NCBI GenBank assembly: GCA_018340375.1 | Contig: JAFFJZ010000001.1 | Coordinates: 40,540,001-40,604,000 of the forward strand | DNA from: Gonatopus flavifemur | Taxonomy: Eukaryota; Arthropoda; Insecta; Hymenoptera; Dryinidae | Direction: 5' to 3' | DNA length: 64,000 nucleotides | Part shown: positions 12,305 through 24,152 of the stretch, in pieces | Numbering within the stretch: position 1 is the stretch's first letter | How the letters are laid out: the number at the start of each line of letters is the position of its first letter | Position numbers and translations under genes: made by a program | The notes under the pieces: model-generated | Database searches by the model: none | What the model was told of the DNA's origin: nothing | What the model saw: only the letters and a program-made list of their open reading frames with translations

Positions 12305-12698
12305 CGCTCAGAGAAGAAAATTTGCTGTCACAGCAAAAATATTGCTCTCCTAACAAGCGCTTGCCATTCATCAATCCGGAATTGTAGATATACGCTGTGA
12401 AAAATGTGTGGAATTTTCCTTCACACTGTTGGTGAATTGCCTCCCCTCATTTTGAGGAAATTGCTTTTCCATCAAAAATGAGAGATTTTTCCACCACTTT
12501 GAGGAAGTATTTCGTTTTTTGGGTGTTAAATCCTCTACAAATGGAAGGAAAGCGCACCAAATTATGACGAAAAATTCCTGCTTAGCAAATATCCTGCTAA
12601 AATAGTAATATTTTTGCTGTAACAACAACCGCTTTGCTAATTCAGCAAAGCAGAGTTTTCGGAATCGCTTTGTCAGCAAGAATTTTTCTCTGCGAGTG
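12305..12698 (-). mobile_element. TTTGCTG-type element interrupted by another repeat
   Basis: In reverse orientation it matches the uninterrupted copy at 42516-42793, including AACAAGCGCTTG, CAATCCGGAA and the end AAGAATTTTTCTCT. Between GTAGATA and ATTCCTGCTTAGCAAATATC it carries about 185 bp of foreign sequence (about 12383-12567) that the other copy lacks. It also has an internal deletion relative to that copy. Confidence 0.6.
12383..12567 (+). mobile_element. GAGGAAA/CCACCA-type element fragment inserted in a TTTGCTG element
   Basis: It shares GGGTGTTAAATCCTC, CACCAAATTATGACGAAAA and a GTTTTTTGGGTGTT core with copies at 29175, 51757, 52156, 54070 and 55420. Terminal sequences are not intact. 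Confidence 0.5.
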
Positions 12699-12929
12699 AG
12701 ACAGCGAAATAATATTTTGCTATCCCAGTGGATTTTGTTTTTTCCATGAAGTTATTTATTTACTATTAATTTCCTCGTTTGTTGACATAACAAATTACTC
12801 CTCCAATATTAACGTGAACTTTGAGCGAATCTCCTGGGTCATAAACTTTTGAAGGAAGTAAATAGAACTCTCCACTGTAGACCAAGGAATTATAAAGTGG
12901 GCGAATAGAGAAATTGAACAACATGGAGG

Positions 12930-13115
12930 GAAACGAAGTCGCTGTGAGAGCAAAATCTAATTTTACTCAGTACTTTTCACTGGAGCACAAAATTTTCTGA
13001 CTATGGCAGCAAAAAATATCGAATTCTTCAACAAAAATTTGTTCCATATTCTGTACATAACACTGAAAATTCTGCTAGTCCAGCAAGAAATTCGCTGTTC
13101 TAGGTAATAATGATG
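12930..13115. mobile_element. TTTGCTG-type remnant
   Basis: Words such as ACTATGGCAGCAAAAAAT and CTGCTAGTCCAGCAAG occur without recognisable ends. Confidence 0.35.
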
Positions 13116-13559
13116 GGTAATCGATAGCACTGGTCAGCAACCATTTCGGAGCTTGATATTTGAGAACTGATTTGAAGTACTTTTAGAGCATTGAATACGA
13201 AAACAACATCAGATTTGTTGGATCAGCTCGTTTTTTATAATTCCTTATACATAAAATTCATCAATTATGAAGACTATATATGAAAATTATGTATGGATGA
13301 TAATAGAAAATGAGTCAATCCATAAAACTGATATTTGTTTCGCATTCGACACACCAAGTTGGTTCCCAGACCTCGGTCACCAGAGAAGAAACATTTTTTT
13401 TTACTTGTCTAATCCTATAGAGTTTTTTTTATATAAAATTTGTCAACTTAATATTGAATTTTATAGAACCTCGATCGAAACTTTGTAAAATTCAATATAA
13501 ACTCGACAACATTTCAATAAAACACTATCGATCACCCGTCAGTGCTAGTTAATCATGCA

Positions 13560-13841
13560 CACGGAGAAAAATTCTTGTTGAAACAGCGATTTTCAAAACT
13601 CTGCTTTGCTGAATGAGCAAAACGTTTGCTGTTATAACAAAAATCTTGCTGTTCTGGTAGAATATCTACTGATTCAGAAAATTTTCGAGCAATCTGTAGA
13701 TCTACAATGTCGAATTGCTGGATCTGCAAAAGTTTGCTAAAAGAGCAAGATTTTACTGTGATAGAAAATTTTTTTCTAATGCGGCAAAAGAAAAGCAAAT
13801 TTTCGACATTTGCTGTTTCAGCAAATCTTTTTCTCTTAGTG
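13560..13841 (+). mobile_element. CAC...GTG element, core word TTTGCTG
   Basis: Ends are CACGGAGAAAAATTC and TTTTTCTCTTAGTG. It is collinear with the copy at 42516-42793 (TTCTTGTTGAAACAGCGATT to TTTGCTGTTTCAGCAA). Flanks are CA and TT, so the duplication is not preserved. Confidence 0.6.
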
Positions 13842-14692
13842 TTGCTCTCTCAAGAATTTAATTAGCTGTGACAAGAATTTAATTTGCCGGGTTGGCAAAA
13901 AAAATTTGCTATTTGGAATTACAAACGCTTTTAAAAACAAAGCATCTATGAGTAGTGTATCGCAAATATATCATTGGATGTTGAGCAAGTTTGATGACCC
14001 GTCAAAAACTTGTACAGTTGAGCGATAGATACTACCACCACACCCACCACATTTTCCAGAGCCAGCGTCATCTCACTACTATTCGTTCTTTACAAACCGT
14101 TCCGAATGGAATGGCGAGGCATTCGATCCTAATGTTCTTAGAACAGTTTTCTTTTGGAGAAAATAAAAATCTTCCCTAACTCAAAACCAGGAAATTGCTT
14201 GAAAATTGACAAAAAGTAACTGAAGAAAGTTGTGACCGTGAAAAACTTTTTTCATTTGTACCTAAATGTATATATTTTCAGTTACCGACCACGTGAAGAA
14301 TAGCTATAAAATACGTTTTGGCAAGAATTTTGATATAATAAAGCAGTACGGGATAATTTATGGCACTTATAAAAGCACAAATATACCAATTATGTGAATC
14401 TCATTCATAAATTTGATTTTAGAGTCATTGAAAAGGATTACAATTTCAGTAACAGATACCAAAAGTAATTACCAGAAGGGAATACCATTGATACAGTAAA
14501 AATTTGGGGGATAGAACCTCATGGCGAGACCGGGTAGTTATTTATACATCATGATACCCTGACAAATGTCTCCATATTCGAGTCCGAAGGGGACTTTGAT
14601 GTTGTACAGTAGGTCAAAAAATGAGGAAGCGCAAGTTATCCCTCCATATTCATCCATTTCAAAAATCTTATGCACAAAGAAAGAAAGGTTAG
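13842..14692. other. AT-rich sequence, nothing recognised beyond 13920
   Basis: A few TTTGCTG words continue to about 13920. After that I see no repeat and no gene. Confidence 0.35.
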
Positions 14693-14882
14693 TTGAAATA
14701 CCTATTTAACTTGTAAGTACATATGAACCCATTTTTTTCTCGTTAGAATAACAATTTTCTCTCGTTGATTCAACTAATTTTTGTAGTAAATTATTTTGAA
14801 TTGATTAAATCAATTGGTCAATTTGTTATTCCAACGAAAAAAATGTGTCCATATGCACTTACAAGTTGAATGGTTATTTCAA
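14693..14882. repeat. foldback element, GTAAGTGCATATGGACCC family, copy 1
   Basis: Left arm TTGAAATACCTATTTAACTT then GTAAGTACATATGAACCCA; the right arm is its near inverse, with about 70-bp arms. The core contains GAATAACAA and GATTAAATCAATTG. A second copy lies at 22930-23315. Confidence 0.7.
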
Positions 14883-16752
14883 TTCATCTTTTTTCCCGTA
14901 TTTTAAACAAAATTCTGTAAAAACTTATATCGAAAGATAATATTTTCAAATTTAATTTTTGCATTGTATTCAAATGTGTGGATGAATTATGATTTAAGTA
15001 TTTCACTAATGAGTTCTGAGTGTTGAATACACTGTTGGATTCATCTGGAATGAAATGAATAACATACAACAGTGTAAGTAAAGATATGTTACAAGGCATG
15101 ACCGAAACACACTTCATCCTCTGTTATCGCGCATCGTTGAATAGGAAGAAAGCCGGCTGACGCTCTTATACCCCTCTGCATGCGTCTGATGTTTATTTTT
15201 GTTCCTCAATTAAAAGAATCACTATTCACCCTAATATTTACATAATTATCATACCAAAAGTATCCTCAAATTAATTACAACTTGATTTTATGGAAAATTA
15301 AAATCACATGATTCTTAATATAAAATATTAATTTGGAATTCGAAGCACGAGCGAAGTCGAATCTCAATCCGAGTTCACGCGTTCGCTAATAACATAATTG
15401 AATTAATTCAATTACGATTTGATGTCCTCTAACAAGATATCATCAAATCAATACCCTCCACGTGGAGCTTGAATTCAAAATAGCGATGAACTTATAATCA
15501 TGTTGCTCTGGAAGAATTAGAGAAAACTCTTTATAGATCTCTTTATGAAAACAATTCTGTTTATCGATCATCAATGTCTACAAAGTACAATCCTGACAAC
15601 TGATAACCGTGCTCGATAATTCAACAGAGTATATACGATGTGCAATGATCATATCAAATACATCATCACTATCACGCAAAGGCTGCTTAATGGAATAAGA
15701 ATCGTACCTCGGTCCAATTAGAATCCTAATTTTCGCTATTCTCTTCACTCTTCTTGTTCAATGACACACCATGAATTTGGAGTACTTGAATTCTTGTTCT
15801 TCGATCATCATTTGCAATTCAAATCGAAACATTTCGGCATAGAAGTAAAAAAATCCAACAACGTAGGCGATCATATTACTTCAATTCGATCCAATTGTTT
15901 TTGAACGGTTGATCGTAAGTCACTATTCCAATTTACGTATTTATATAGAATTTCCGATTCAACCCCGCACTTCCAACACTTCACGCGTCACCCTCTTTTG
16001 CACACTTGTATTCACTTTCAAATATTAAAAACAAATTTCCCTCGAATTGATAACGAATCAAGCTCGATTTCAAAAACAACCGAGTCTACACGGTACGCAG
16101 TCTCGACAAGAACTAAAATGAAAGACTTCTGTGATTCGTGGTATGTGTATAGCAAACACTAACTCACCCACACACATACCAATGCATGCACATACATGTA
16201 CGTAGCTCGACTATACGCATGGCCACACACATGTACATAGAATTACTTGTACCTGTATATACAAGGTGATTTTAAAGAAAGCAGGTATGGGTCCTGTGTA
16301 TAATATTTGACACGTCCCTGTGTCGTGTTTCCGTCTTCTCATAGAATTCTCTCTTTTGTATCATCGGAACATGCATTCTTTTCATTATCCAGGAAACAGG
16401 ATATTTTCGATACGTGATGTGTGTAATTAACTCTCCGAAAACCAAGTTTTCCAAATTTTCTAAATACTTCGAAATGCCGAAAAGTGACATTATCTCGATA
16501 AGTTTCAAAACTTTTCAAAAAGGGTGATTGAGGAACTCTGATTTTGTGAAAAGTATCAATCCTAAGTGATTCATTTGAATGTAATTTCGATGACTGCTAT
16601 AATGATACTCATATTGTTCAAAAGATAAATAAAAGAATCCTCTCACACGTATACGCTAATGAGACTTTAATATGGGGTCTAGTTGAACTTGAGGTGGATA
16701 TTCACTGTGTGTACTTTGGATTCAAAGTTGAACGGATAACAACAATGTTTAT
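14883..16752. other. non-repetitive block with possible 5' exon of a minus-strand gene
   Basis: No CAC...GTG element is recognised. The 15.3-16.1 kb part is less repetitive than its surroundings. Around 16140-16260 there is a CACACA/TACATG-rich simple-sequence stretch. Confidence 0.35.
15708..16100 (-). promoter_or_regulatory. candidate non-coding first exon (speculative)
   Basis: On the minus strand a stretch of mixed composition runs into a good donor, ATTGGACCGAG|gtacga, at 15708. It contains a 38-codon open frame at 15874-15758. It lies upstream of the PDZ gene on the same strand, so it could be an alternative 5' UTR exon. Only cDNA would show this. Confidence 0.2.
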
Positions 16753-16931
16753 ACATTATTGAGAAAACTGTTTGGTTGCGGTAACCAAACACGAAATAAA
16801 ATACAGAATTTAAGTTTCAACAAAAATTTTTAGTCGAAGATAATAATATTTCGTTCCGACAACTAAATTGTTTATTTGATGTCTTATGTCACTGAATTTT
16901 TAGCCCCGACAAGTAAACAGTTTTTTCAGTG
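16753..16931. mobile_element. CAC...GTG-type element, core word TTTTGTTG, eroded left end
   Basis: GAGAAAACTGTTTGG on the left and AAACAGTTTTTTCAGTG then TA on the right. It matches the better copy at 62347-62583. Confidence 0.5.
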
Positions 16932-16933
16932 TA

Positions 16934-17410
16934 TGATGAATTTCGGTGCTGTTACAAATAATCTATAAAATCTCATTGAAGAATGGGAAAATGAATAGGT
17001 TTCAATGAAATTCAACGACATTCAATCAGAAATTTCGCCATTCGTAATGAGATTTAATAGAATATTTCTACCAGGGTGGTTTCTTCAATCTCTAGATAAT
17101 CTGAATTATCATAAATCCAATATTTCTGCTAGTAAAGTGTTCCCTGCTGTATTGGAATTCAGTAAATCAAAAGCACACTGTTTGATATGCATGAAATAAC
17201 AATGACATATCACAGAAAGTGTTTTACGCGAAATTTCTTGGATTATGTAAGCTGATTATCCGTCTAACTTAAAAATTATCATGTATAATCGTGTTTTTGA
17301 ATTGTAATTTATGAAGTTTGTGATTGAATAATCGATAAACTCTTAGAGGTTGATTGATTAATTATAGAAGCTGTAATTAATTTGAGTTATATAGTTAATC
17401 AAAAAAGTAT
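16934..17410. other. AT-rich sequence, nothing recognised
   Basis: I see no repeat ends and no coding signal. Confidence 0.4.
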
Positions 17411-17593
17411 CTCAAGTCCATAAATATTCTTATAATTATATAAAATTAGAACGTTATACACGAATTATAAAACAACTGTATAAAATTTTTGAAATTGTAT
17501 TTAATTTTCACATAATTCAATACAATGTGTATATAATTTATATATAATTTATATATAAATCATGTAGAATTTTGAAATTTTTCCACGTGGGAC
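17411..17593. mobile_element. TATATAAATT-type element
   Basis: A core of ATATAATTTATATATAAA words leads to the right end GAAATTTTTCCACGTGGG. Related copies are at 28295, 34247, 53940 and 60119. The left end is uncertain. Confidence 0.45.
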
Positions 17594-19507
17594 TCTGTTA
17601 ATGTAATTAGATGAAATTTCACGGAAGGAAATACTTTTTTGATCTATCGTATAATTTGAACTTCATGAAGATAATTCGAGAGTCCATCAACTGTCATAAA
17701 AAATCTCAAATAAGATGAGAATATTCTCCAATGAACAATATTTATGAATAGAAATGGCATTTCAAGAAAAGTAACTGTTTTTTCGTATAGATAAAATATA
17801 TCGAATTTTCATGATTTTTATTTAAAAATTTCTAAAAACCAGACAATGCTGTATACAAATATATCGACTTGTCGTAAACATAGCCCATCCCTGTTACCCA
17901 CGATAGAATAGAACACTTTGAATTGTAAATCGACGATTCATAAACCTGAAACTGTAAATGGAATATTGTAATTAAGTTGCACGTGCTCGCTTCAAGCATA
18001 ATAACTCAATTGAAGCGTAAATCGGGCTAAGAAGAACTTTAATTAAATTCTGAAACTATATTGAAGACACGGTATTTTCTTGGTGGAAGAATCCTGAACT
18101 TCTTGAAATCGAGGACGGTACAATATTCATATCAATATCCATAAATCTGAGCATACATTAATTGAATATTCTGAATTAAAGGCGGCTCCGATTGGTTGAA
18201 GAATGAAAAAAGGCACGATGATGATAATATTGAAGATGCAAGTTCACTCGATATCTACGGCAGATGGTTTCACCGTGAGTCGTGTAGCAGTGAAATTTTA
18301 TCCCAAGGAATTCCTGATGAGGCGGGAAGAAGTCACTTGCTGTTCACATCTTTATGCGTGTCAACATTTTTTTCTTTACCCACAAGTGAAAGAAATGTAA
18401 TTCGATTCCATTCTCTTCCCATTCGTACCAGACGCGCGAAGACGATCATTTTTAAACCAATCTGAGAAAAGCAGGGAGTAATAGAAGATAGATTCTTAGA
18501 CTTTCAAGTATTTTATGAGACGAAGGTCTTGAAAACTTTAAATAAGTCAAGCCACATTAATATCCAAACAATAGGGTGAATAGGTTAAACAGCCTGAACT
18601 TTGTGAATATTCAAAAATTATTCAACACCCGGCAAGAAAGTATGATGAAAATCGAATAAGCGATATATTATTGAATAATTGAAATTACAAACTGTGAATA
18701 TAGAATAGAAGGGTTGAAAAAAATTTCACATTCCACAATGTTTGTGTAAATTTTCTTTTGTACACACAGTATGTGCCTACTGCACTCGTGAGCAGTTTTG
18801 TGTTATTCGTTGGTACAGTCAGTCAGATTGTACACTGATTGTGGGAACCCTTTGTTACGTATTGGTGAACAGTCTTGACACACACACACATACGTATCCG
18901 TCTATTTAACGAGCATCACGGCTGCGTGCACACCCTACACTGTGTGCGCTATTCCACTCGTGTGTCTCTCTCATGGTCAGGGCGGGCCTTACATTATTTT
19001 CTACAATGATGTGAGTGAGTCGGTTCTTTGTGTACATTTGTGCACACAAGATGTGGCATTCAATATAAGTACGTATGCGGATATGTAGTTGTACACGTTG
19101 AATGTATTCTCTGTTGTTGTCACTATCATAGCTGTGGAGACGTACGGTACGTACACCAGTACAAGAAAATTGTAAAAGTTCATTGTCTGGGCCCGTTTAC
19201 AAGCTTAGGGAGTTCTGTATTGACGCCATGATAGTTCATTAATACATTCACTAATGAACGATCCGTGAAATGTCTTGTGGCGTGAAAAAACGAATCTGAT
19301 TCATTGCTTGAAAATTCATAGTTAATATGTTGATACAATGGATGTTGATTGTAGACTTCTGGAATAGCTACGAGGTAGAATCGAACTCTGAATACTTAAT
19401 GGAAAAGGAAATTCATAGCAAGGTAGCTGTCCTAAGAATGCAATGAATCGAATGGATAGAAATAACTGCATTGTGATTGATTTTTGTAATTCAACCCAGT
19501 AGCTATA
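17594..19507. other. mostly unique sequence
   Basis: At 18.75-19.22 kb a lower-AT block with a CACACACACACATA run and CAGTCAGTCAG may be regulatory; I cannot assign it. No exon is supported. Confidence 0.35.
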
Positions 19508-19788
19508 CACGCAGAAGAGAAATTCGCTGTGACGGCAGAATCTGATTTTGCTGAGGACCTTTTGCTGTGGCAGCGAAAGATGTTTGTTCCTCTAGCGAAG
19601 TTTGTTTGATATTCTATACAAGTATAATATGGAAATTTGCTGGAGGAGCAAACATTTTTTGTTGCCACAGTAGAAAGTTGCTGTCGTAGGCAACAAGGTT
19701 ACTGTGTGGCGAAAAATTTATTGTTCCAACAAAAGGTACCCTGCAAAATTAGATTCAACTGTCAAAGCGAATTTCTGGTTCCTCCGTG
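19508..19788. mobile_element. CAC...GTG element, core word TTTGCTG, TA duplication
   Basis: Ends are CACGCAGAAGAGAAATTC and GGTTCCTCCGTG, flanked by TA (19506-19507, 19789-19790). Words such as GCTGTGGCAGCGAAAG and TTTGCTGGAGGAGCAAAC fill the interior. It shares ACAAAAGGTACCC with the element at 62321. Confidence 0.65.
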
Positions 19789-19908
19789 TACATGTTGCAG
19801 ATTTGCTGTGTTCACTGAGAAATTGAACGTTCAGAAATTCTCAGGGCATTCAGTTTAAGTTACGAAGTAAAAAATGTTCTCTCGCTCGGATAAGGGTTTG
19901 GGAATTTG

Positions 19909-20185
19909 CACGGAAAAAAATAATGAGCTATTATTTGGATAGCTAGAAATTAACACAGCTACTCACTTGGTGATAGCAGCACGAAATGTAGCTGTCGCAG
20001 CGAAAATTGAACAGCTAATTTATTTGGCTATCCAAATGTTAACCACAAAATCTGTGCAATTACAGCTACGATTTCCTACTGTGGTAACTAAAAAATAGCT
20101 AAAGCTGCAATTTTTTAGCTATAGGGGTGAAAAAAGGATGCTAAAAAAGTGAGTAGCTGCTACAACAATTCCATTGTTTTGCGTG
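19909..20185. mobile_element. CAC...GTG element, core word TAGCT, TG duplication
   Basis: Ends are CACGGAAAAAAATAATGAGC and CATTGTTTTGCGTG, with TG flanks (19907-19908, 20186-20187). The interior repeats TAGCTATC, GCAGCTA and TAGCTGCTAC in both orientations. Confidence 0.65.
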
Positions 20186-20187
20186 TG

Positions 20188-22356
20188 GAACATTTGAAAG
20201 AAGAAAAAGTTTAAAAATTCCTTTTTCATTGATTCTAAGTTCTTCAGATCATTTCCGAGATCATTTGAGAAGCAGAGAAGAACATTTTTCCTTGTCGAAT
20301 TCATAGCTCGGGGACTGACAAAGTTAACCAACCAGATTGAGTTGAATTTTCCATTCGATAGTTCATCATTCTTCAAAAATGAACGATAAGGAATCTTCAA
20401 ATGTCTGATCATGCAGGACCATTCAGAGGGTCACAATCTTGATAAATGAGCTATGATCTAGGGTCTTCTCATTTCTAAAATACACACGATCTTCGTTCCA
20501 TAGGCCTCTTTTGTGGTGGTTTAAATTGATCCCCTGCATCGTTTGTGCTTCGAATTGCCCTCATGTTCACAGTTAAGAACAGTTTTAGATGAAACATATC
20601 TTATATCCAATAAATATTCCACATGATTCTCAAGGAATATATAACGATGATGATACTATACGACATTCCTCAAATTGAACACATTTAACTCCTGTTTTTT
20701 CTGTAGTTCTTTTTCATACACAAAACCGAGTTGAATTTTCTCCCTTTGTGGAATAGAAACGTTGAATAACAATCCAACGAACTAAACAACATGGTAAATT
20801 GATTATTGATATTAGAAATTCGAATTGAGCGCAACCCCGAATAATGTAAAATCTATCGCAGAAACGACATGATTTTGAAATGGATCTCTGCGAACTGAAC
20901 TAAAAGATGTCCAACGAATGTCATTTGATAACCCTTTCACGACCATAAGATAACAGCTGTTCGTAAAGAAGAAGAATGGAAATTTTCTTAATCTACACCC
21001 CACCAAATAGGATAAATCTGTTGCATTAGAGTTTTTCAGCTCCTGTATTTTATCAGATACAGTACGGTACGTATTTGGGGCTGTCGTCCTGGAAAGAGGT
21101 TTTGCCCTCAATTTTCCAAGGTGAATACAAAAGATTTCTGTCATATATTGTTACCGGAATTGAAAAGTGCCAAGGATATTTCAATCATTCCTTCTAGGTG
21201 CTTTTGAGAAGAACATTTTATATTGGTATTTTACTAAGAAAATAAAAATAAAATGATCATTCTCAAAACTTGATGAATTTATTGAGTTTTTTTTTCATTC
21301 AAACATATATTTCCTCAGCGAGAAAAATCATAGTGCATACTGGGACCTTTTTCTTTGAAAAATAAACCACAATGAAAAGACCTTTACCGAATACACTTTT
21401 CATGAAAAATTTCAAAACCCATGTCACAAATATATGCCAGCGGTCCTGAAAGGGCTGAATGAATCCGAGGATTGAATTTAACACGATACAAAATTGGTCT
21501 ACGCTGATGAAAAATAACCATTCCACCCCATTGAATTTGAATTTACGTAATACGTTCAAAGATGTTATTCAGTCGCTTACCGATTGACCTCTGGTACACG
21601 AATACATTGAGTGAATAAATCTGGTAATAATGGCTCACCTGTAACAACAAACAATAACAGAGTTCATCAATAATCCAATATCAAAGAATTCGAATCAAGT
21701 TATTTATATATTGAAATACAATCTTTTCTATCAATCAATCTAATAATAACATGTTTTGTATTGTATAAATCAAGTCATCGAATTATAACAGTTCGAATAA
21801 AATGTTCTTCAAAGCTTAGTCTAAACACGATACTTGATACAACGGGGATTTGAATATGCTGAAAACAAATGGATTGAATATACAGATGGCCGTTGACAGG
21901 GGTTTAGATTGGATACAAGAAAATCTATTTTTAGGGTAGATTAAACGACTCGATATATGTATAAAACATTTGAGAGAGGATATTTAGACTATTCGGTCGC
22001 ATCATCAGGTCGGTGAATGATCCACAGAAGGAACGTACTGACATTCGATATGATATTGACAATCTTCGATAGTTGATTGGATTATGCAGACTTCGTCGTA
22101 CGCAGTCTGCACATGATACTTGAATATTCGGATTATGAAATTTTTTTTATAGTTTCTTTTTACAATAATGGGAAATTCATTCGTCTATTTATAAGGCCAA
22201 ATTATAGAAGACAACAGAAGCTGAAATCACTTCAATATATTCCAAAAAGAAAATTGATAAATGTGATACATTGGGGGATATCATAGTTGAATAATTCTAT
22301 CAATCGTCATAAGTGTTCACGAAAAGAGAAGATTAGTTCGAATAACTATTTAACTT
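20188..22356. other. AT-rich sequence, nothing recognised
   Basis: Open frames on the minus strand (for example 20812-21144) lack domains, splice context or a convincing start. No element ends seen. Confidence 0.35.
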
Positions 22357-22929
22357 CACAGGAAAAAAAGAAATAGCTGTAGCAGCTACACTGCGAACCC
22401 AATTTCTTAGACTGAAAGAAACTTTTCTTCGCCCTCATTCTATTAAATCTTTTTTTCATTGGAAAAAATTCAGTTGAATGGAAAAAGTTTTCATCAGATT
22501 GAAACGGAAAATTCTCAAATTGAATCAGAAATATATTTCCTCTTGAATTCGAATAATGTGATTTCGATTCAATTCAAAATTTTTCCATTGAAATGAATCA
22601 TTTTTTCCATCGGAAACAAGATTTATCAGAATGGAGGCGAAGAAATTTTCTTCGAGTTTAAGAAATTGGGTTCTCAGTGTACTCACTTTTTTAGCATCCA
22701 TTTTTCACCGCTGTAGCTAAAATAAGTCCAGCTGTAGCCAATTTTTAGCTACCGCAGTAGAAAATCGTAGCTGTAACTGCATGGGTTTTGTGGTTGATAT
22801 TTGGAAAGCCAAAATAATTTAGTTGTTGAATTTTCACTGCGGCAGCTAAATTTCTTGCTGTTACCGATAAGTGAGTAGCTGTAGCTAATTATTAGCTATC
22901 CAAATAATAGTGGATTTTTTTTCTCTGTG
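22357..22929. mobile_element. CAC...GTG element, core word TAGCT, TT duplication, interrupted
   Basis: Ends are CACAGGAAAAAAAG and TTTTTTTTCTCTGTG, flanked by TT on both sides. After GCTGTAGCAGCTA it is split by the foldback element at 22389-22679 and resumes at ACTCACTTTTTTAGC. The copy at 34748 shows the same junction without the insert. Confidence 0.75.
22389..22679. mobile_element. foldback element (CCCAATTTCTTAG arms) nested in a TAGCT element
   Basis: Ends are CACTGCGAACCC and GGGTTCTCAGTG, with TA on both sides (22387-22388, 22680-22681). Arms of about 100 bp include GAAACTTTTCTTCGCCCTCA. A second copy lies at 32084-32329. Confidence 0.75.
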
Positions 22930-23315
22930 TTGTAAGCGCATATGGACCCACTTTTTCATTAGAATAACAATTTCTTCCGATGTTTTAATTAATTCTTTTA
23001 GTGAGGGGTAGATCATCCCAATTATGAACGCAACCGCTTTAATGATCATTTTGGTTTTTGATTTGTAGTTCTTTTTATTTAATGCTTCAACCCCGTCCAA
23101 GCATGACTGACTAGACATTCAATGAATTACTGGTATATGAATAAATCCAAAATAATATGTCAAAGAGGAAATATAATAAATAAACGATTGTTCGCTAATG
23201 AAGACTGAGGGGTTCACAAATGAGGGTGTTTACCTTAATGTTATCCTGAATTGGTTGAATCAATTGATAAATTCGTTATTTCAACGAAAAAAATGGGTCC
23301 ATATGCGCTTACACA
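22930..23315. repeat. foldback element, GTAAGTGCATATGGACCC family, copy 2
   Basis: TTGTAAGCGCATATGGACCC begins right at the end of the preceding element. Its inverse ends near 23313. It matches copy 1 at 14693-14882 and has a longer spacer. Confidence 0.65.
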
Positions 23316-23560
23316 AGGTAAAGAAAATATACGGAAAACTTCCAATACCATACTGAAAGCAATTAACCTGTACATTTGTGCTGAAAAATTATATTCAAAT
23401 CATGAAAATTCCAGTCCATGTATGGGAAAACTCTTATATTTATATTGGAAAATTGAAGTGGAAAACATGAAATTGAATTTCAAATACGGAAGAATTCATC
23501 ATGAACAGAAATTCTCCTGTTCCTGAGTACCGGAAAATTCCAATGTTTTTTTCAACAGTG
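23316..23560. mobile_element. GGAAAATTCC-type fragment
   Basis: Words such as CGGAAAACTTCC, GAAAATTCC and CCGGAAAATTCC recur. It ends near TTTTTTTCAACAGTG; the left end is unclear. Confidence 0.45.
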
Positions 23561-23564
23561 CAAG

Positions 23565-23853
23565 TTAAATACTTGTATCAACCCCATGTAACGCAGAATA
23601 TTCTGAGAATATTTTCACAACATCCGTAAAATTCACTTGATCGAATGTTCTCACAGAAAGCGTAGAAATTCGTAGATATTCGTAGAAGATTCTCAGAATA
23701 TTTGAATGAGACTGTTTGGAATATTCTAGGAACGTTCGTACAATATGCATATAAAGTTTGTAAGCAGATTGATGAGCAGCGCATGCGCAAGTTATGATTC
23801 TAACCCCCTCCGACACATAATCCATATATGGGACGATACCCGAGTCAAAAAGT
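23565..23853. repeat. GAATATTC-word fragment
   Basis: Repeated GAATATTCTGAGAATATT-like words in both orientations; related sequence lies at about 25840-26340. Ends not resolved. Confidence 0.35.
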
Positions 23854-24004
23854 CCCTGGTGAAAATGGGAGCGAAAAGAAAGAGTAAACGACGCGTATGC
23901 TGAAGGGTAACAGAAACGTTAATGGAGAGGGTACAGAGAGTATGTGAAACGGGAATTGAAACAAAGAAAGCGGGAAAAATTCAAGAAATGTAGACGAAAA
24001 AATT

Positions 24005-24078
24005 GAACCCTGTGGTGAGAATCGAACCGGTGACTTTTACTATGGTAGGGTCTTATCCACTGAGCCGTGGATCGTCGT
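24005..24078 (-). ncRNA. tRNA-like sequence (possible SINE head or degenerate tRNA)
   Basis: On the minus strand GGCTCAGTGGATAAGACC resembles a polymerase III A box, and CCGGTTCGATTCTC about 30 nt later resembles a B box. The T stem does not pair well, so this is not an intact tRNA gene. It is either a tRNA-derived SINE head or a decayed tRNA caught in an element. Confidence 0.35.
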
Positions 24079-24152
24079 GGACATCGATTGCTGAAAGATG
24101 TTATTTGAAGTCAGAATAGGTATGACTCGCATACGCTCCATATAACCTACTA

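Noticed and set aside
20812..21144. 110-codon frame on the minus strand
   Set aside because: No domain, no splice partner, composition like neighbouring non-coding DNA.
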